Source: Pseudomonadota bacterium (lineage in GTDB: Bacteria; Pseudomonadota; Gammaproteobacteria; Burkholderiales; Burkholderiaceae_B). Taken from it: a DNA stretch of 6,210 nt. The notes beneath the pieces are model-generated. The model was given only the letters and a program-made list of their open reading frames with translations. It was not told where the DNA came from and ran no database searches. Every line of letters begins with the position of its first letter. Positions within the stretch are counted from its first letter, which is position 1. Of this stretch, positions 1 through 5,398 are shown one piece after another. The translations under genes were made by a program, and so were the position numbers. The stretch spans positions 1 to 6,210 of the forward strand of contig JAEWEH010000079.1 in assembly GCA_023389535.1 (NCBI GenBank), written 5' to 3'.

Positions 1-1
1 A

Positions 2-265
2 TCCATGTCGGTGCAGGCATACCGCGAAGCGATCAGCACAGGCTTGCGTGTGCTGTCCCCCTGTCCGGGAATCCTGGAACTATGCGAACGGGATGATGAC
101 GTCGAGATCGATTACCAGACGGGGGAATTCATCAACCACAGTCGCAATATAAGAAAGACTTTTACCCCCATGCCGCCCACGCTTCAAGAGCTTGTGGCGG
201 AAGGAGGGACCATTCCGTGGCTCGCACAGTGGTGGAGAACCACTGGCTCCAAAGTAACAAGCTAA
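2..265 (+). CDS. 3-isopropylmalate dehydratase small subunit-like (LeuD/aconitase swivel domain), C-terminal part
   Basis: This is the 3' end of a gene whose start lies left of the window. The frame is open from base 2 and stops with TAA at 263-265, leaving 87 visible residues. The visible part matches the C-terminal half of the short LeuD/HACN-type small subunit: an REAISTGL stretch (family: FRNAINxGL), then CPGI, then acidic DDDVEIDYQTGEFINH (family: GDxxEVDxxTGxIxN), then a P-x-P segment followed by LxxGGxIxxL near the end. LeuD-type proteins are about 160-200 residues, so roughly half is missing. The small subunit pairs with a LeuC-like [4Fe-4S] large subunit, presumably encoded upstream, to isomerise or dehydrate a hydroxy acid. 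The family includes leucine-pathway enzymes and catabolic relatives such as 2,3-dimethylmalate dehydratase. A catabolic role is inferred from the neighbours and is not shown. The in-frame ATG at 5 is probably internal. Confidence 0.78.
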   Translation, partial: SMSVQAYREAISTGLRVLSPCPGILELCERDDDVEIDYQTGEFINHSRNIRKTFTPMPPTLQELVAEGGTIPWLAQWWRTTGSKVTS

Positions 266-373
266 CGGCATTACACAAGCAGCGCTTTTCCAATAAAACC
301 CAACCACAGGAGACAAGGCAGGGTCCGTAGGTTGTCAATGTATTCATGGTCTGCGGACTCTGTTGATATACAT

Positions 374-1372
374 ATGAAAGCAAAGCCGAATACTCGTAAG
401 TTAATTTTTTACGCCTCTATTGGCCTTATCGCTTCTTCAATCTCGTACGGTACCGCGTTCGCCAAAGACGATAGCGCATCCTACCCATCCGGCACCATTA
501 CGTTCATCGTCCCGGCGACTCCGGGCGGGACGACAGACGTCGTCGCCCGGCACGTGGCCAAGCGTCTGGCAGAACGGTGGAATTCGCCTGTATTGGTAGA
601 GAACAAGGCGGGCGCAGGCGGTGTTATCGGCGCCACCCACGTGATCAAGTCGAAGCCGGACGGGCATACGGTATTGGTCGCGCCGAGCGCCTTAGGGGTC
701 AGGTCAGGCCTGGACAAGAAATTGCCGTACACGGCGGTGCGTGATCTGGCCGGCGTGGCATTGATGGCGAAGACGCCCAGCTATCTCGTCGTTGCGCCGG
801 ATCTGGGCTTGAAGACGGTGGCAGACCTCAAGCGCTACGCGTCGTCCAGCAAGGAAGAGGTGATGTATGCATCGGCAGGAGTGGGAAGCACCGGCCACTT
901 GCATGCCGCCATGCTGGCCGGCAGCCAAGGGTTTGCCGCCAGCCATGTCCCTTATCGTGGCACGCCCGAGGCGGTGACGGACACCATCACCAAGCGGGTG
1001 TTATATGTGTTTTCGCCTGGCCCTAACGCATTGCCGATGGCCAAGGATGGCCGCGCCCATATCCTGGCCACTACCTCACAAGGCGGCGTGGGGTTTGCTT
1101 CGGACTTGCCGGTCAAGCCTGAAGTCTTGACGGAGGATATTGGGGACGACTGGTACGCAGCCTTTGTGCCCGCGGGAACGCCGGACGCAGTGCGCGAAAA
1201 ACTCAGCAGCGCTATTGCCGAGGTATTGGCTTCGCCGGATGTGAAGCAAAGCTTCGCCAGCATCGGGGCGGAAGTGCATACCAGCACGCCCAAACAGTTG
1301 GATGACATGTTCCGTGCTTATGTGGCGACGGTTGAGAAAATCGGTGAGCAGGCATCGATCAAGCTGGATTGA
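374..1372 (+). CDS. Bug/TctC-family periplasmic solute-binding protein (first copy)
   Basis: An extracytoplasmic binding protein of the tripartite tricarboxylate transporter (TTT) type, expected to bind a carboxylate in the periplasm and pass it to a TctA/TctB-like membrane pair. From ATG 374 it has 332 residues, normal for the family. Residues 1-30 form a signal peptide: basic start (KAKPNTRK), hydrophobic core, AFA cleavage site before KDD. Family landmarks follow: VPATPGGTTD (46-55), VENKAGAGG (75-83), KPDGHTVLV (94-102), YASAGVGSTGHL (165-176), HVPYRGTPEA (191-200) and VPAGTP (265-270). The usual LPDVPT motif is altered to DLPVKPEVLTE (244-254). In-frame upstream starts (TTG 332, ATG 338) would put an acidic stretch before the signal peptide, so I chose 374, although no good ribosome site precedes it. 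It lies 108 bp after the LeuD-like gene on the same strand, possibly co-transcribed. The ligand is unknown. Confidence 0.93.
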   Translation: MKAKPNTRKLIFYASIGLIASSISYGTAFAKDDSASYPSGTITFIVPATPGGTTDVVARHVAKRLAERWNSPVLVENKAGAGGVIGATHVIKSKPDGHTVLVAPSALGVRSGLDKKLPYTAVRDLAGVALMAKTPSYLVVAPDLGLKTVADLKRYASSSKEEVMYASAGVGSTGHLHAAMLAGSQGFAASHVPYRGTPEAVTDTITKRVLYVFSPGPNALPMAKDGRAHILATTSQGGVGFASDLPVKPEVLTEDIGDDWYAAFVPAGTPDAVREKLSSAIAEVLASPDVKQSFASIGAEVHTSTPKQLDDMFRAYVATVEKIGEQASIKLD

Positions 1373-1389
1373 AGTCCAGCCTGGATGGC

Positions 1390-1416
1390 GGTCTCGTCCC
1401 TTTTTGGGACGAGACC
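1390..1416 (+). terminator. Strong hairpin after the first Bug gene, probable transcription end
   Basis: A perfect 11-bp inverted repeat, GGTCTCGTCCC (1390-1400) and GGGACGAGACC (1406-1416), flanks a five-T loop. It begins 17 bp after the Bug stop codon. Position and stem strength suit a terminator or an mRNA 3'-end stabiliser. No T-run follows the stem on either strand, so it is not a canonical intrinsic terminator. Confidence 0.5.
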
Positions 1417-1491
1417 CAACGAAGGCATAGCTAGCGCGGCGACACCGAGATACCGCCGCTGGATTCGATAGAAGGAATCATGACATAATAG

Positions 1492-1504
1492 TGGTTGACC
1501 AATT
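1492..1504. promoter_or_regulatory. Candidate GntR/FadR-type operator upstream of the regulator gene
   Basis: TGGTTGACCAATT contains the palindrome TGGT-TG-ACCA (1492-1501). FadR-subfamily GntR proteins typically bind T-N-G-T...A-C-N-A sites, and the PdhR/LldR type is close to TTGGTnnnACCAA. The match has a two-base rather than three-base centre. It lies about 70 bp before the start of the only regulator gene here, in the AT-rich leader, as expected for autoregulation. It also contains TTGACC, which could serve as a -35 box, but I see no convincing -10 at the right distance. The assignment is by resemblance only. Confidence 0.4.
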
Positions 1505-1571
1505 TAAGGCTTGTGAGCCGGTTTTTGCTTGCATGATTTTGGATTGAAGCATTTATGTCTGAGGATTCAGA

Positions 1572-2288
1572 ATGGTAGAGCAGTCGGTTGCCGCCGAAGC
1601 GCCCAGTAAAGTCAGCGTTCGCGCAGCGACATCGGAAGCGCTGGAAGATGCCTTGATGGCTTTGATCATGTCGTCCGACTATGGGCCGGGCGCTCGTTTG
1701 CCTACCGAGCGGGCACTGTCCGAGCGGTTCAATGTGTCGCGCGGGACAGTGCGCGCCGCGCTGGCGCGTATCGAAGGGCGCGGCGGCATTGTGCGGATCA
1801 TGGGTAGCGGTACTTATGTGGCCGAGCACGGGGCGGCGCACGCCGGCGCTGCCGGCAGCGGTGACGCCAGTCCGCAGGAAATCATGGAAGCCCGCATCAT
1901 GATAGAGCCACGCATGCCGGCGCTGGTCGTGGCGCATGCCAACAGCGCGGATCTGGAAAAAATCCGCCAGGCGCTGCATGAATCCGAGGCAGCGTCCACG
2001 CATGAAGCGTTCGAAATCTGGGACGCCCGGTTTCACGAGGCCATCGCCGAGGCGACCCATAACCGCCTGGTGATGCAGGTCTACCAGACCATCACGGCGG
2101 CGCGTAATCTGACGGAATGGGGCGAACTGAAGCGGCGCAATTCCACACCGGAACGCCGCGCGGCGCGCGAGGCCGAGCACCGCATCATTTTCGATGCGCT
2201 TATGGCGCGCGATGCGGAACGGGCGCGCAAAGCCATGGACGAACACCTGGGCAAGATCAACTACGAGCTTTTAGGCTTCGGGCGTTGA
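1572..2288 (+). CDS. GntR-family transcriptional regulator, FadR subfamily (FCD domain)
   Basis: A 238-residue cytoplasmic DNA-binding regulator, normal length for the FadR subfamily. The start is ATG 1572, with GAGGA at 1560-1564 spaced 7 bp. The N-terminal winged helix-turn-helix spans about residues 18-86: LPTERALSERFNVSRGTVRAALARIEGRG (43-71) is the recognition region, and RIMGSGTYV (75-83) is the wing. An Ala/Gly-rich linker (about 86-100) leads to an FCD ligand domain (about 102-232). The likely FCD metal and acid site is complete: D151 and H155 in WDARFHEAI, H203 in AEHRII, H225 in DEHL. FCD domains often sense organic acids through a divalent metal, so a pathway acid is the likely effector (inference). 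It sits between the plus-strand Bug gene and the convergent hydrolase/FAH genes, so it probably controls one or both groups and itself. Confidence 0.95.
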   Translation: MVEQSVAAEAPSKVSVRAATSEALEDALMALIMSSDYGPGARLPTERALSERFNVSRGTVRAALARIEGRGGIVRIMGSGTYVAEHGAAHAGAAGSGDASPQEIMEARIMIEPRMPALVVAHANSADLEKIRQALHESEAASTHEAFEIWDARFHEAIAEATHNRLVMQVYQTITAARNLTEWGELKRRNSTPERRAAREAEHRIIFDALMARDAERARKAMDEHLGKINYELLGFGR

Positions 2289-2323
2289 AGTAGAGCCCGT
2301 AGCGCTTCCGGCTCAAACGGATT

Positions 2324-2341
2324 ATCCGCGTGTCAGCGGAT
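2324..2341. terminator. Small hairpin between convergent genes, possible bidirectional terminator
   Basis: ATCCGC (2324-2329) and GCGGAT (2336-2341) form a 6-bp stem with a 6-base loop, inside the 59-bp gap between the convergent regulator and hydrolase stop codons. A second weak stem (GAGCC 2293-2297, GGCTC 2310-2314) precedes it. Neither has a T-run, so termination is inferred mainly from position. Confidence 0.33.
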
Positions 2342-2347
2342 CCCGGG

Positions 2348-3121
2348 TCAAATCGGACGCCGCTGACGGCAGCGCTGCGCTTGATCGGCTAGCTGCACCA
2401 GAAGTTCGCTGACGGCCTGAGGCGAAGTGACCATGGCATCGTGGCCCGCTTCGATCTCGTGATAGTCCCACGATGTATGCGCGCGCACCCACTGCCGCAC
2501 TGACGCCAAGGGGGCGTAATCGGGCTTAACCGCTATATAAGAAGCAGGCAGGTCATTGCCCACGGGGTGTTGCAATATTAGCGTGGACTCATAAGTCGAC
2601 ACCGGATGCGGCGTGCATTTTTCCTGCAACCACTGCGCGTCTTGGGCATCCGTGACACCAAAAGCTCCTGGGGGCGGCGGTGGGATGGAAAGCCCGCCCG
2701 GGCTTTGTTTGGCCAACGCGCGCCGGGCTTGGGCAATGTCGGGCGGCAGTACGGAGAACGGACTTTCGCCGCTCTGGATGATCAGGGAATCCAGATACAC
2801 CAGGCAGCGGATGCGCTCCGGGATCCGGTCGGCCGCAGCACTGGCGGCAATGCCCCCAAAGCTATGGCCCACCAGCACGACGTCATTCAAGTCTTCCCAC
2901 AGGAAAACGTTGATCAAGTCCTGGGCGCAAGTTTCCAGGGTGATATCAGCCGCTAACAAATGCGAACGTTCCCCCAGCCCCGTCAGCGTCGGTGTATATA
3001 CGTGATGCCCGGCCGCGCGCAGCCGCTGCGTTACACGCTTCCAGCACCACGCACCGTGCCAGGCCCCATGAAGTAATACGAAGGTATGCCTTGCTGATGG
3101 CGTTGTTGTGGTCAGAATCAT
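2348..3121 (-). CDS. Alpha/beta hydrolase (esterase / hydroxynitrile-lyase-like)
   Basis: A 257-residue alpha/beta-hydrolase-fold enzyme with no signal peptide, so cytoplasmic. FVLLHGAWHGAWCWKRV (14-30) carries the oxyanion-hole HGAW motif common in plant methylesterase and hydroxynitrile-lyase relatives and in many bacterial esterases. The nucleophile elbow is GHSFGG with Ser87; His227 in EAGHDAM is the likely catalytic base; Asp201 in KPDYAPL is the best acid candidate. A proline run (147-151) sits in the cap region. The start is ATG 3121 with only a weak ribosome site (CGAG). It begins 17 bp after the stop of the FAH-family gene on the same strand, so the two are almost certainly co-transcribed and may be translationally coupled. 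Hydrolysis of an ester, lactone or C-C bond next to the FAH step is plausible. The exact substrate cannot be inferred. Confidence 0.92.
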   Translation of the reverse strand: MILTTTTPSARHTFVLLHGAWHGAWCWKRVTQRLRAAGHHVYTPTLTGLGERSHLLAADITLETCAQDLINVFLWEDLNDVVLVGHSFGGIAASAAADRIPERIRCLVYLDSLIIQSGESPFSVLPPDIAQARRALAKQSPGGLSIPPPPPGAFGVTDAQDAQWLQEKCTPHPVSTYESTLILQHPVGNDLPASYIAVKPDYAPLASVRQWVRAHTSWDYHEIEAGHDAMVTSPQAVSELLVQLADQAQRCRQRRPI

Positions 3122-3138
3122 ATCGGCTCGGTAGGTGA

Positions 3139-4116
3139 TCAGCGCTCGGTGCCCGCCACCACCCTATTCTTCAGCACCCCGATCTTCTCGATTTCGCATT
3201 CGATTTCATCACCCGCCTGCAGATAGCCTTTGGCGGGAACGATGCCGTTGCCGCCGGACCAATTGCCGCCCAGTTCTTTGTCAGTGGACCAAGCCGTGCC
3301 GCTGGGGGTGCCGGTGATAATGACCATGCCCGGACGCAGGGTCAGATTCATTGAAAATACGTGGATCAATTCGGCCACGCTCCAGATCATCTGCGAGGTA
3401 TTGCTGTTCTGTCGCAGTTCGCCGTTCACGCGCGAGCTGATGTTCAGTACTTGCGGATCGGGAATGTCGTCGGTGGTGACGATAAACGGCCCCAGCGGGG
3501 CGCTGGTGTCGAATACTTTGCCGCGTCCCAGTTCATACCAGGTGGTGCCGTCCGGGCGGTAGCGCACCTGACGGTCCCGGGCGGTGACATCGTTGACTAT
3601 GGTGTAGCCGAATACGTGCTCCAGGGCCTTTTCTTTGGGGATGTGGCGGCCCGGCTTGCCGATGACGATGGCCAATTCCACTTCGCCATCCAGCTTCTTG
3701 GTCAAGGTCGTATCCAGTACGATCTTTCCCAGGTGGGGTACGACGCAGTCTGCTGTCTTGACGAAGAATTCAGGTTCTTTGCCGCTGGTGTCCGAGCCGG
3801 CCTTTTCAGCGTTGTGGCTGAGGTAATTGCTGCCGGCACACAGAATGGTGGTTGGCATGATGGGGGCGGCCAACTGTACGGTGTCCAGCGGGATAATGCC
3901 GGCGCCCGTCTGGCGGCTGATTTCGACGGCCTTTTTGGCCAGGGGTAATGCTTTATCTTGTTGGGCAATGACTTCCTGCATGGTGGAAAAGCATTGCGCA
4001 TCGGCCCCCAACGCGCCAGCCTGCTGCTGTTCGATGGACAAGGGATCAACCAGTTTCTGACCATCTACGATGCCAACGCGTATTTTGCCTTCGTGCAAGT
4101 AGCTTGCAAATTTCAT
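3139..4116 (-). CDS. Fumarylacetoacetate hydrolase (FAH)-family protein
   Basis: A 325-residue cytoplasmic enzyme of the FAH fold, whose members hydrolyse, decarboxylate or hydrate 2-oxo and beta-dicarbonyl acids using Mg2+ or Mn2+. An N-terminal domain (about 1-85) precedes the catalytic domain. Conserved elements are CAGSNYLSHNAEKAG (93-107, with H101 and E104 as the likely catalytic pair), the metal ligands E145 and E147 in LDGEVELAIVIG, D176 in YTIVNDVTARD, K200 in GRGKVFDT, and TGTPSGT (268-274) near the C-terminus. The key residues look intact. The start is ATG 4116, with ACGGAG nine bases upstream. It is the first gene of a pair with the alpha/beta hydrolase. A strong terminator just upstream separates it from the Bug gene. 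Many paralogues share this architecture (fumarylpyruvate, acylpyruvate and oxoheptenedioate enzymes), so a specific reaction should not be assigned. Confidence 0.95.
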   Translation of the reverse strand: MKFASYLHEGKIRVGIVDGQKLVDPLSIEQQQAGALGADAQCFSTMQEVIAQQDKALPLAKKAVEISRQTGAGIIPLDTVQLAAPIMPTTILCAGSNYLSHNAEKAGSDTSGKEPEFFVKTADCVVPHLGKIVLDTTLTKKLDGEVELAIVIGKPGRHIPKEKALEHVFGYTIVNDVTARDRQVRYRPDGTTWYELGRGKVFDTSAPLGPFIVTTDDIPDPQVLNISSRVNGELRQNSNTSQMIWSVAELIHVFSMNLTLRPGMVIITGTPSGTAWSTDKELGGNWSGGNGIVPAKGYLQAGDEIECEIEKIGVLKNRVVAGTER

Positions 4117-4134
4117 CGGTGCATACTCCGTAAG

Positions 4135-4157
4135 CCTTTCGCCAGTAGCGGGAAAGG
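4135..4157. promoter_or_regulatory. Inverted repeat upstream of the FAH gene, possible operator
   Basis: CCTTTC (4135-4140) and GAAAGG (4152-4157) are perfect inverted half-sites 11 bp apart, in the short leader between the terminator and the FAH start. Position and spacing would suit an operator or an mRNA hairpin. At six bases per arm, chance is a real alternative. Confidence 0.22.
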
Positions 4158-4170
4158 GCCGCTGTGCTAG

Positions 4171-4199
4171 AAAAAAAAGCGCCTTCTTTGTGAAGGCGC
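4171..4199 (-). terminator. Rho-independent terminator of the second Bug gene
   Basis: On the minus strand GCGCCTTC (4199-4192) pairs with GAAGGCGC (4186-4179) across a five-base ACAAA loop, and is followed at once by eight T residues (4178-4171). This is a canonical intrinsic terminator, with the stem beginning 19 bp past the stop codon of the Bug gene at 4219. It acts only in the minus direction, because the plus strand has no T-run after the stem. Confidence 0.92.
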
Positions 4200-4218
4200 G
4201 CGATAAATGGCCGGCGCG

Positions 4219-5187
4219 TCAGTTGACCTTGCCGATGGCCTTGATGACCTGCGCTTGTTGTTTCTCGTCCGTGTGCCAGAATTTGTCGAATTCAGGCGCG
4301 TCCAGATATTGGATCGGCGTACCCATGCCGTTCATGACTTTTTCAAACTCCGGCGTCTCGATCGCTTTCTTGGCGGCCTCGCGCAGCACGGTCTTGACAT
4401 GGTCGGGCAGGCCTTGGGGCGCGAAGACACCCGCCCATAGATAATATTCCGCATCCATGCCAAGTTCTTTCAATGTGGGTACATCGGGCAATGCAGCCAG
4501 TCTTTCGGCGCTTTGCACGGCCAGGGGCCGGAACGTACCGTTTTTTATATGCTGCGATGTGTTGCCATAGGTCTGGGAAGTGGCCTGGACGTGCCCGCCC
4601 AACAGCGCCGATACCTGTTCGCCGCCGCCGCCATAAGGCACATGCAGCAGTTTGATGCCCGCAGCCTGTGCGAAACGCTCCATGGCGACATGGGTGGTGC
4701 CGTACATGCCCGATGAACTGAAGCTGATTGACCCGGGGTCTTTTTTTGCATCGTCAATCAGTTGCTGCAGCGTTTGCCATTTGCTGTCCCCGCGTACCGA
4801 GATGACGGTGGGGTCGGCGGAAACGCGCGCAATGCCTTCGAACTGAGATGTCGAATAAGAAGGTTTCTTGCCTTGCAGTTCGTCCGCGACGGGGATGGCC
4901 GAAATGCTGGGCAGCCCCATCATGATGGTATAGCCATCCGGCGCCGCTTTGGCGGTGTGTGCCATGCCGATGCCGCCACCCGCGCCTGCCCTGTTCTCGA
5001 TGATGATGGGCTGGCCCAATATCTTGGACATCAGTGTGGCCAGCGGCCGGCCGGTCGTGTCAGAGACCCCGCCTGGTGAAAAAGGCACCACCATGGTGAT
5101 GGGGCGCGACGGGTAGTCGGCGGCAAGGGCTGTGTGGCTGACCCCCAGCGCCAGGAGCGCAGAGGCGGCAATAGTAAGAAGTTTCAA
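4219..5187 (-). CDS. Bug/TctC-family periplasmic solute-binding protein (second copy)
   Basis: A second complete TTT-type binding protein, 322 residues from a TTG start at 5187. I prefer TTG because GGAG lies exactly 6 bp upstream and the product then opens with a classic signal peptide (MKLLTIAASALLALGV..., ALA cleavage near residue 22). An in-frame GTG at 5199 would add four residues and has no ribosome site. Family landmarks: VPFSPGGVSD (34-43), IENRAGAGGGIG (63-74), APDGYTIMMG (82-91), SFSSSGMYGTTHVAME (155-170), HVPYGGGGEQVSALLGGHV (182-200), LPDVPTLKELG (233-243) and APQGLP (256-261). It is clearly diverged from the first copy, so not a recent local duplication. An intrinsic terminator follows it, and a palindrome-rich leader precedes it. 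It probably delivers a carboxylate substrate to an unlinked TctA/TctB pair; the ligand is unknown. Confidence 0.94.
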   Translation of the reverse strand: MKLLTIAASALLALGVSHTALAADYPSRPITMVVPFSPGGVSDTTGRPLATLMSKILGQPIIIENRAGAGGGIGMAHTAKAAPDGYTIMMGLPSISAIPVADELQGKKPSYSTSQFEGIARVSADPTVISVRGDSKWQTLQQLIDDAKKDPGSISFSSSGMYGTTHVAMERFAQAAGIKLLHVPYGGGGEQVSALLGGHVQATSQTYGNTSQHIKNGTFRPLAVQSAERLAALPDVPTLKELGMDAEYYLWAGVFAPQGLPDHVKTVLREAAKKAIETPEFEKVMNGMGTPIQYLDAPEFDKFWHTDEKQQAQVIKAIGKVN

Positions 5188-5193
5188 GTTTGT

Positions 5194-5197
5194 CTCC
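5194..5197 (-). promoter_or_regulatory. Ribosome binding site that selects the TTG start of the second Bug gene
   Basis: GGAG on the minus strand (5197-5194) is followed by ACAAAC and then TTG at 5187-5185. The six-base spacing is ideal for TTG. The GGAG overlaps the alternative GTG start at 5199-5197 and so cannot serve it. Confidence 0.7.
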
Positions 5198-5253
5198 ACG
5201 GCTTATGACATGACGGCTAATGCGCGACGCGCTGCCGGCCTTTGATTTTTACT

Positions 5254-5271
5254 TTGCAGTATATCCTGCAA
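5254..5271 (-). promoter_or_regulatory. 18-bp near-palindrome in the leader of the second Bug gene, candidate operator/promoter
   Basis: TTGCAGTATATCCTGCAA has perfect 6-bp arms (TTGCAG/CTGCAA), and only one mismatched pair across all 18 bases. It lies about 67 bp upstream of the TTG start. Read on the minus strand it contains TATACT (5263-5258), which resembles a -10 box. No good -35 hexamer lies 16-18 bp upstream, so any promoter would probably need an activator. A single half-site TTGCAG recurs at 5314-5319. A regulator site overlapping a weak promoter is the simplest reading, but this rests on pattern alone. Confidence 0.4.
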
Positions 5272-5294
5272 GACACGGCATTTCCTGTTGAATT

Positions 5295-5398
5295 CGGCGC
5301 TGACGATGGGGTTTTGCAGCAGAATACGCTGGGTGCCGCCGCATCGGCCGAGTGGGATGCGGCGGGGCAGCAGGGTGCGGCGCCAGGCGTCAGCGCCG
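5295..5398. repeat. Long-range 11-bp inverted repeat enclosing a hairpin
   Basis: CGGCGCTGACG (5295-5305) is the exact reverse complement of CGTCAGCGCCG (5388-5398), 82 bp apart. The pair encloses the hairpin at 5336-5365. Its right arm overlaps the hairpin at 5376-5400, so the two pairings exclude each other. The gap encodes no convincing protein on either strand. Confidence 0.55.
5336..5365. repeat. 10-bp stem hairpin in the gap between two Bug genes
   Basis: CCGCCGCATC (5336-5345) pairs perfectly with GATGCGGCGG (5356-5365) across a 10-base loop. It has no T-run on either side. It may be part of a transcript-end or processing structure after the upstream Bug gene, or part of the alternative fold described for this gap. 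Confidence 0.5.

Noticed and set aside
332..373. N-terminal extension of the first Bug protein from TTG 332 or ATG 338
   Set aside because: It would place a hydrophilic, acidic segment before a normal signal peptide. It is kept only as an alternative because the ribosome-site evidence for 374 is weak.
1431..2246. Long (271-codon) minus-strand open frame opposite the GntR regulator
   Set aside because: It is rich in Arg, His and Gly with no recognisable domain, and it lies antisense to a well-supported regulator. It also runs across that gene's leader. Long antisense frames are common in GC-rich genes.
3361..3948. 195-codon plus-strand open frame opposite the FAH-family gene
   Set aside because: No family motif is visible, and the minus strand encodes an intact FAH active site over the same bases.
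5087..5100. CACCATGGTG palindrome resembling a regulator site
   Set aside because: It lies inside the second Bug coding region, in the conserved MVVPF segment, and is explained by codons for conserved residues.
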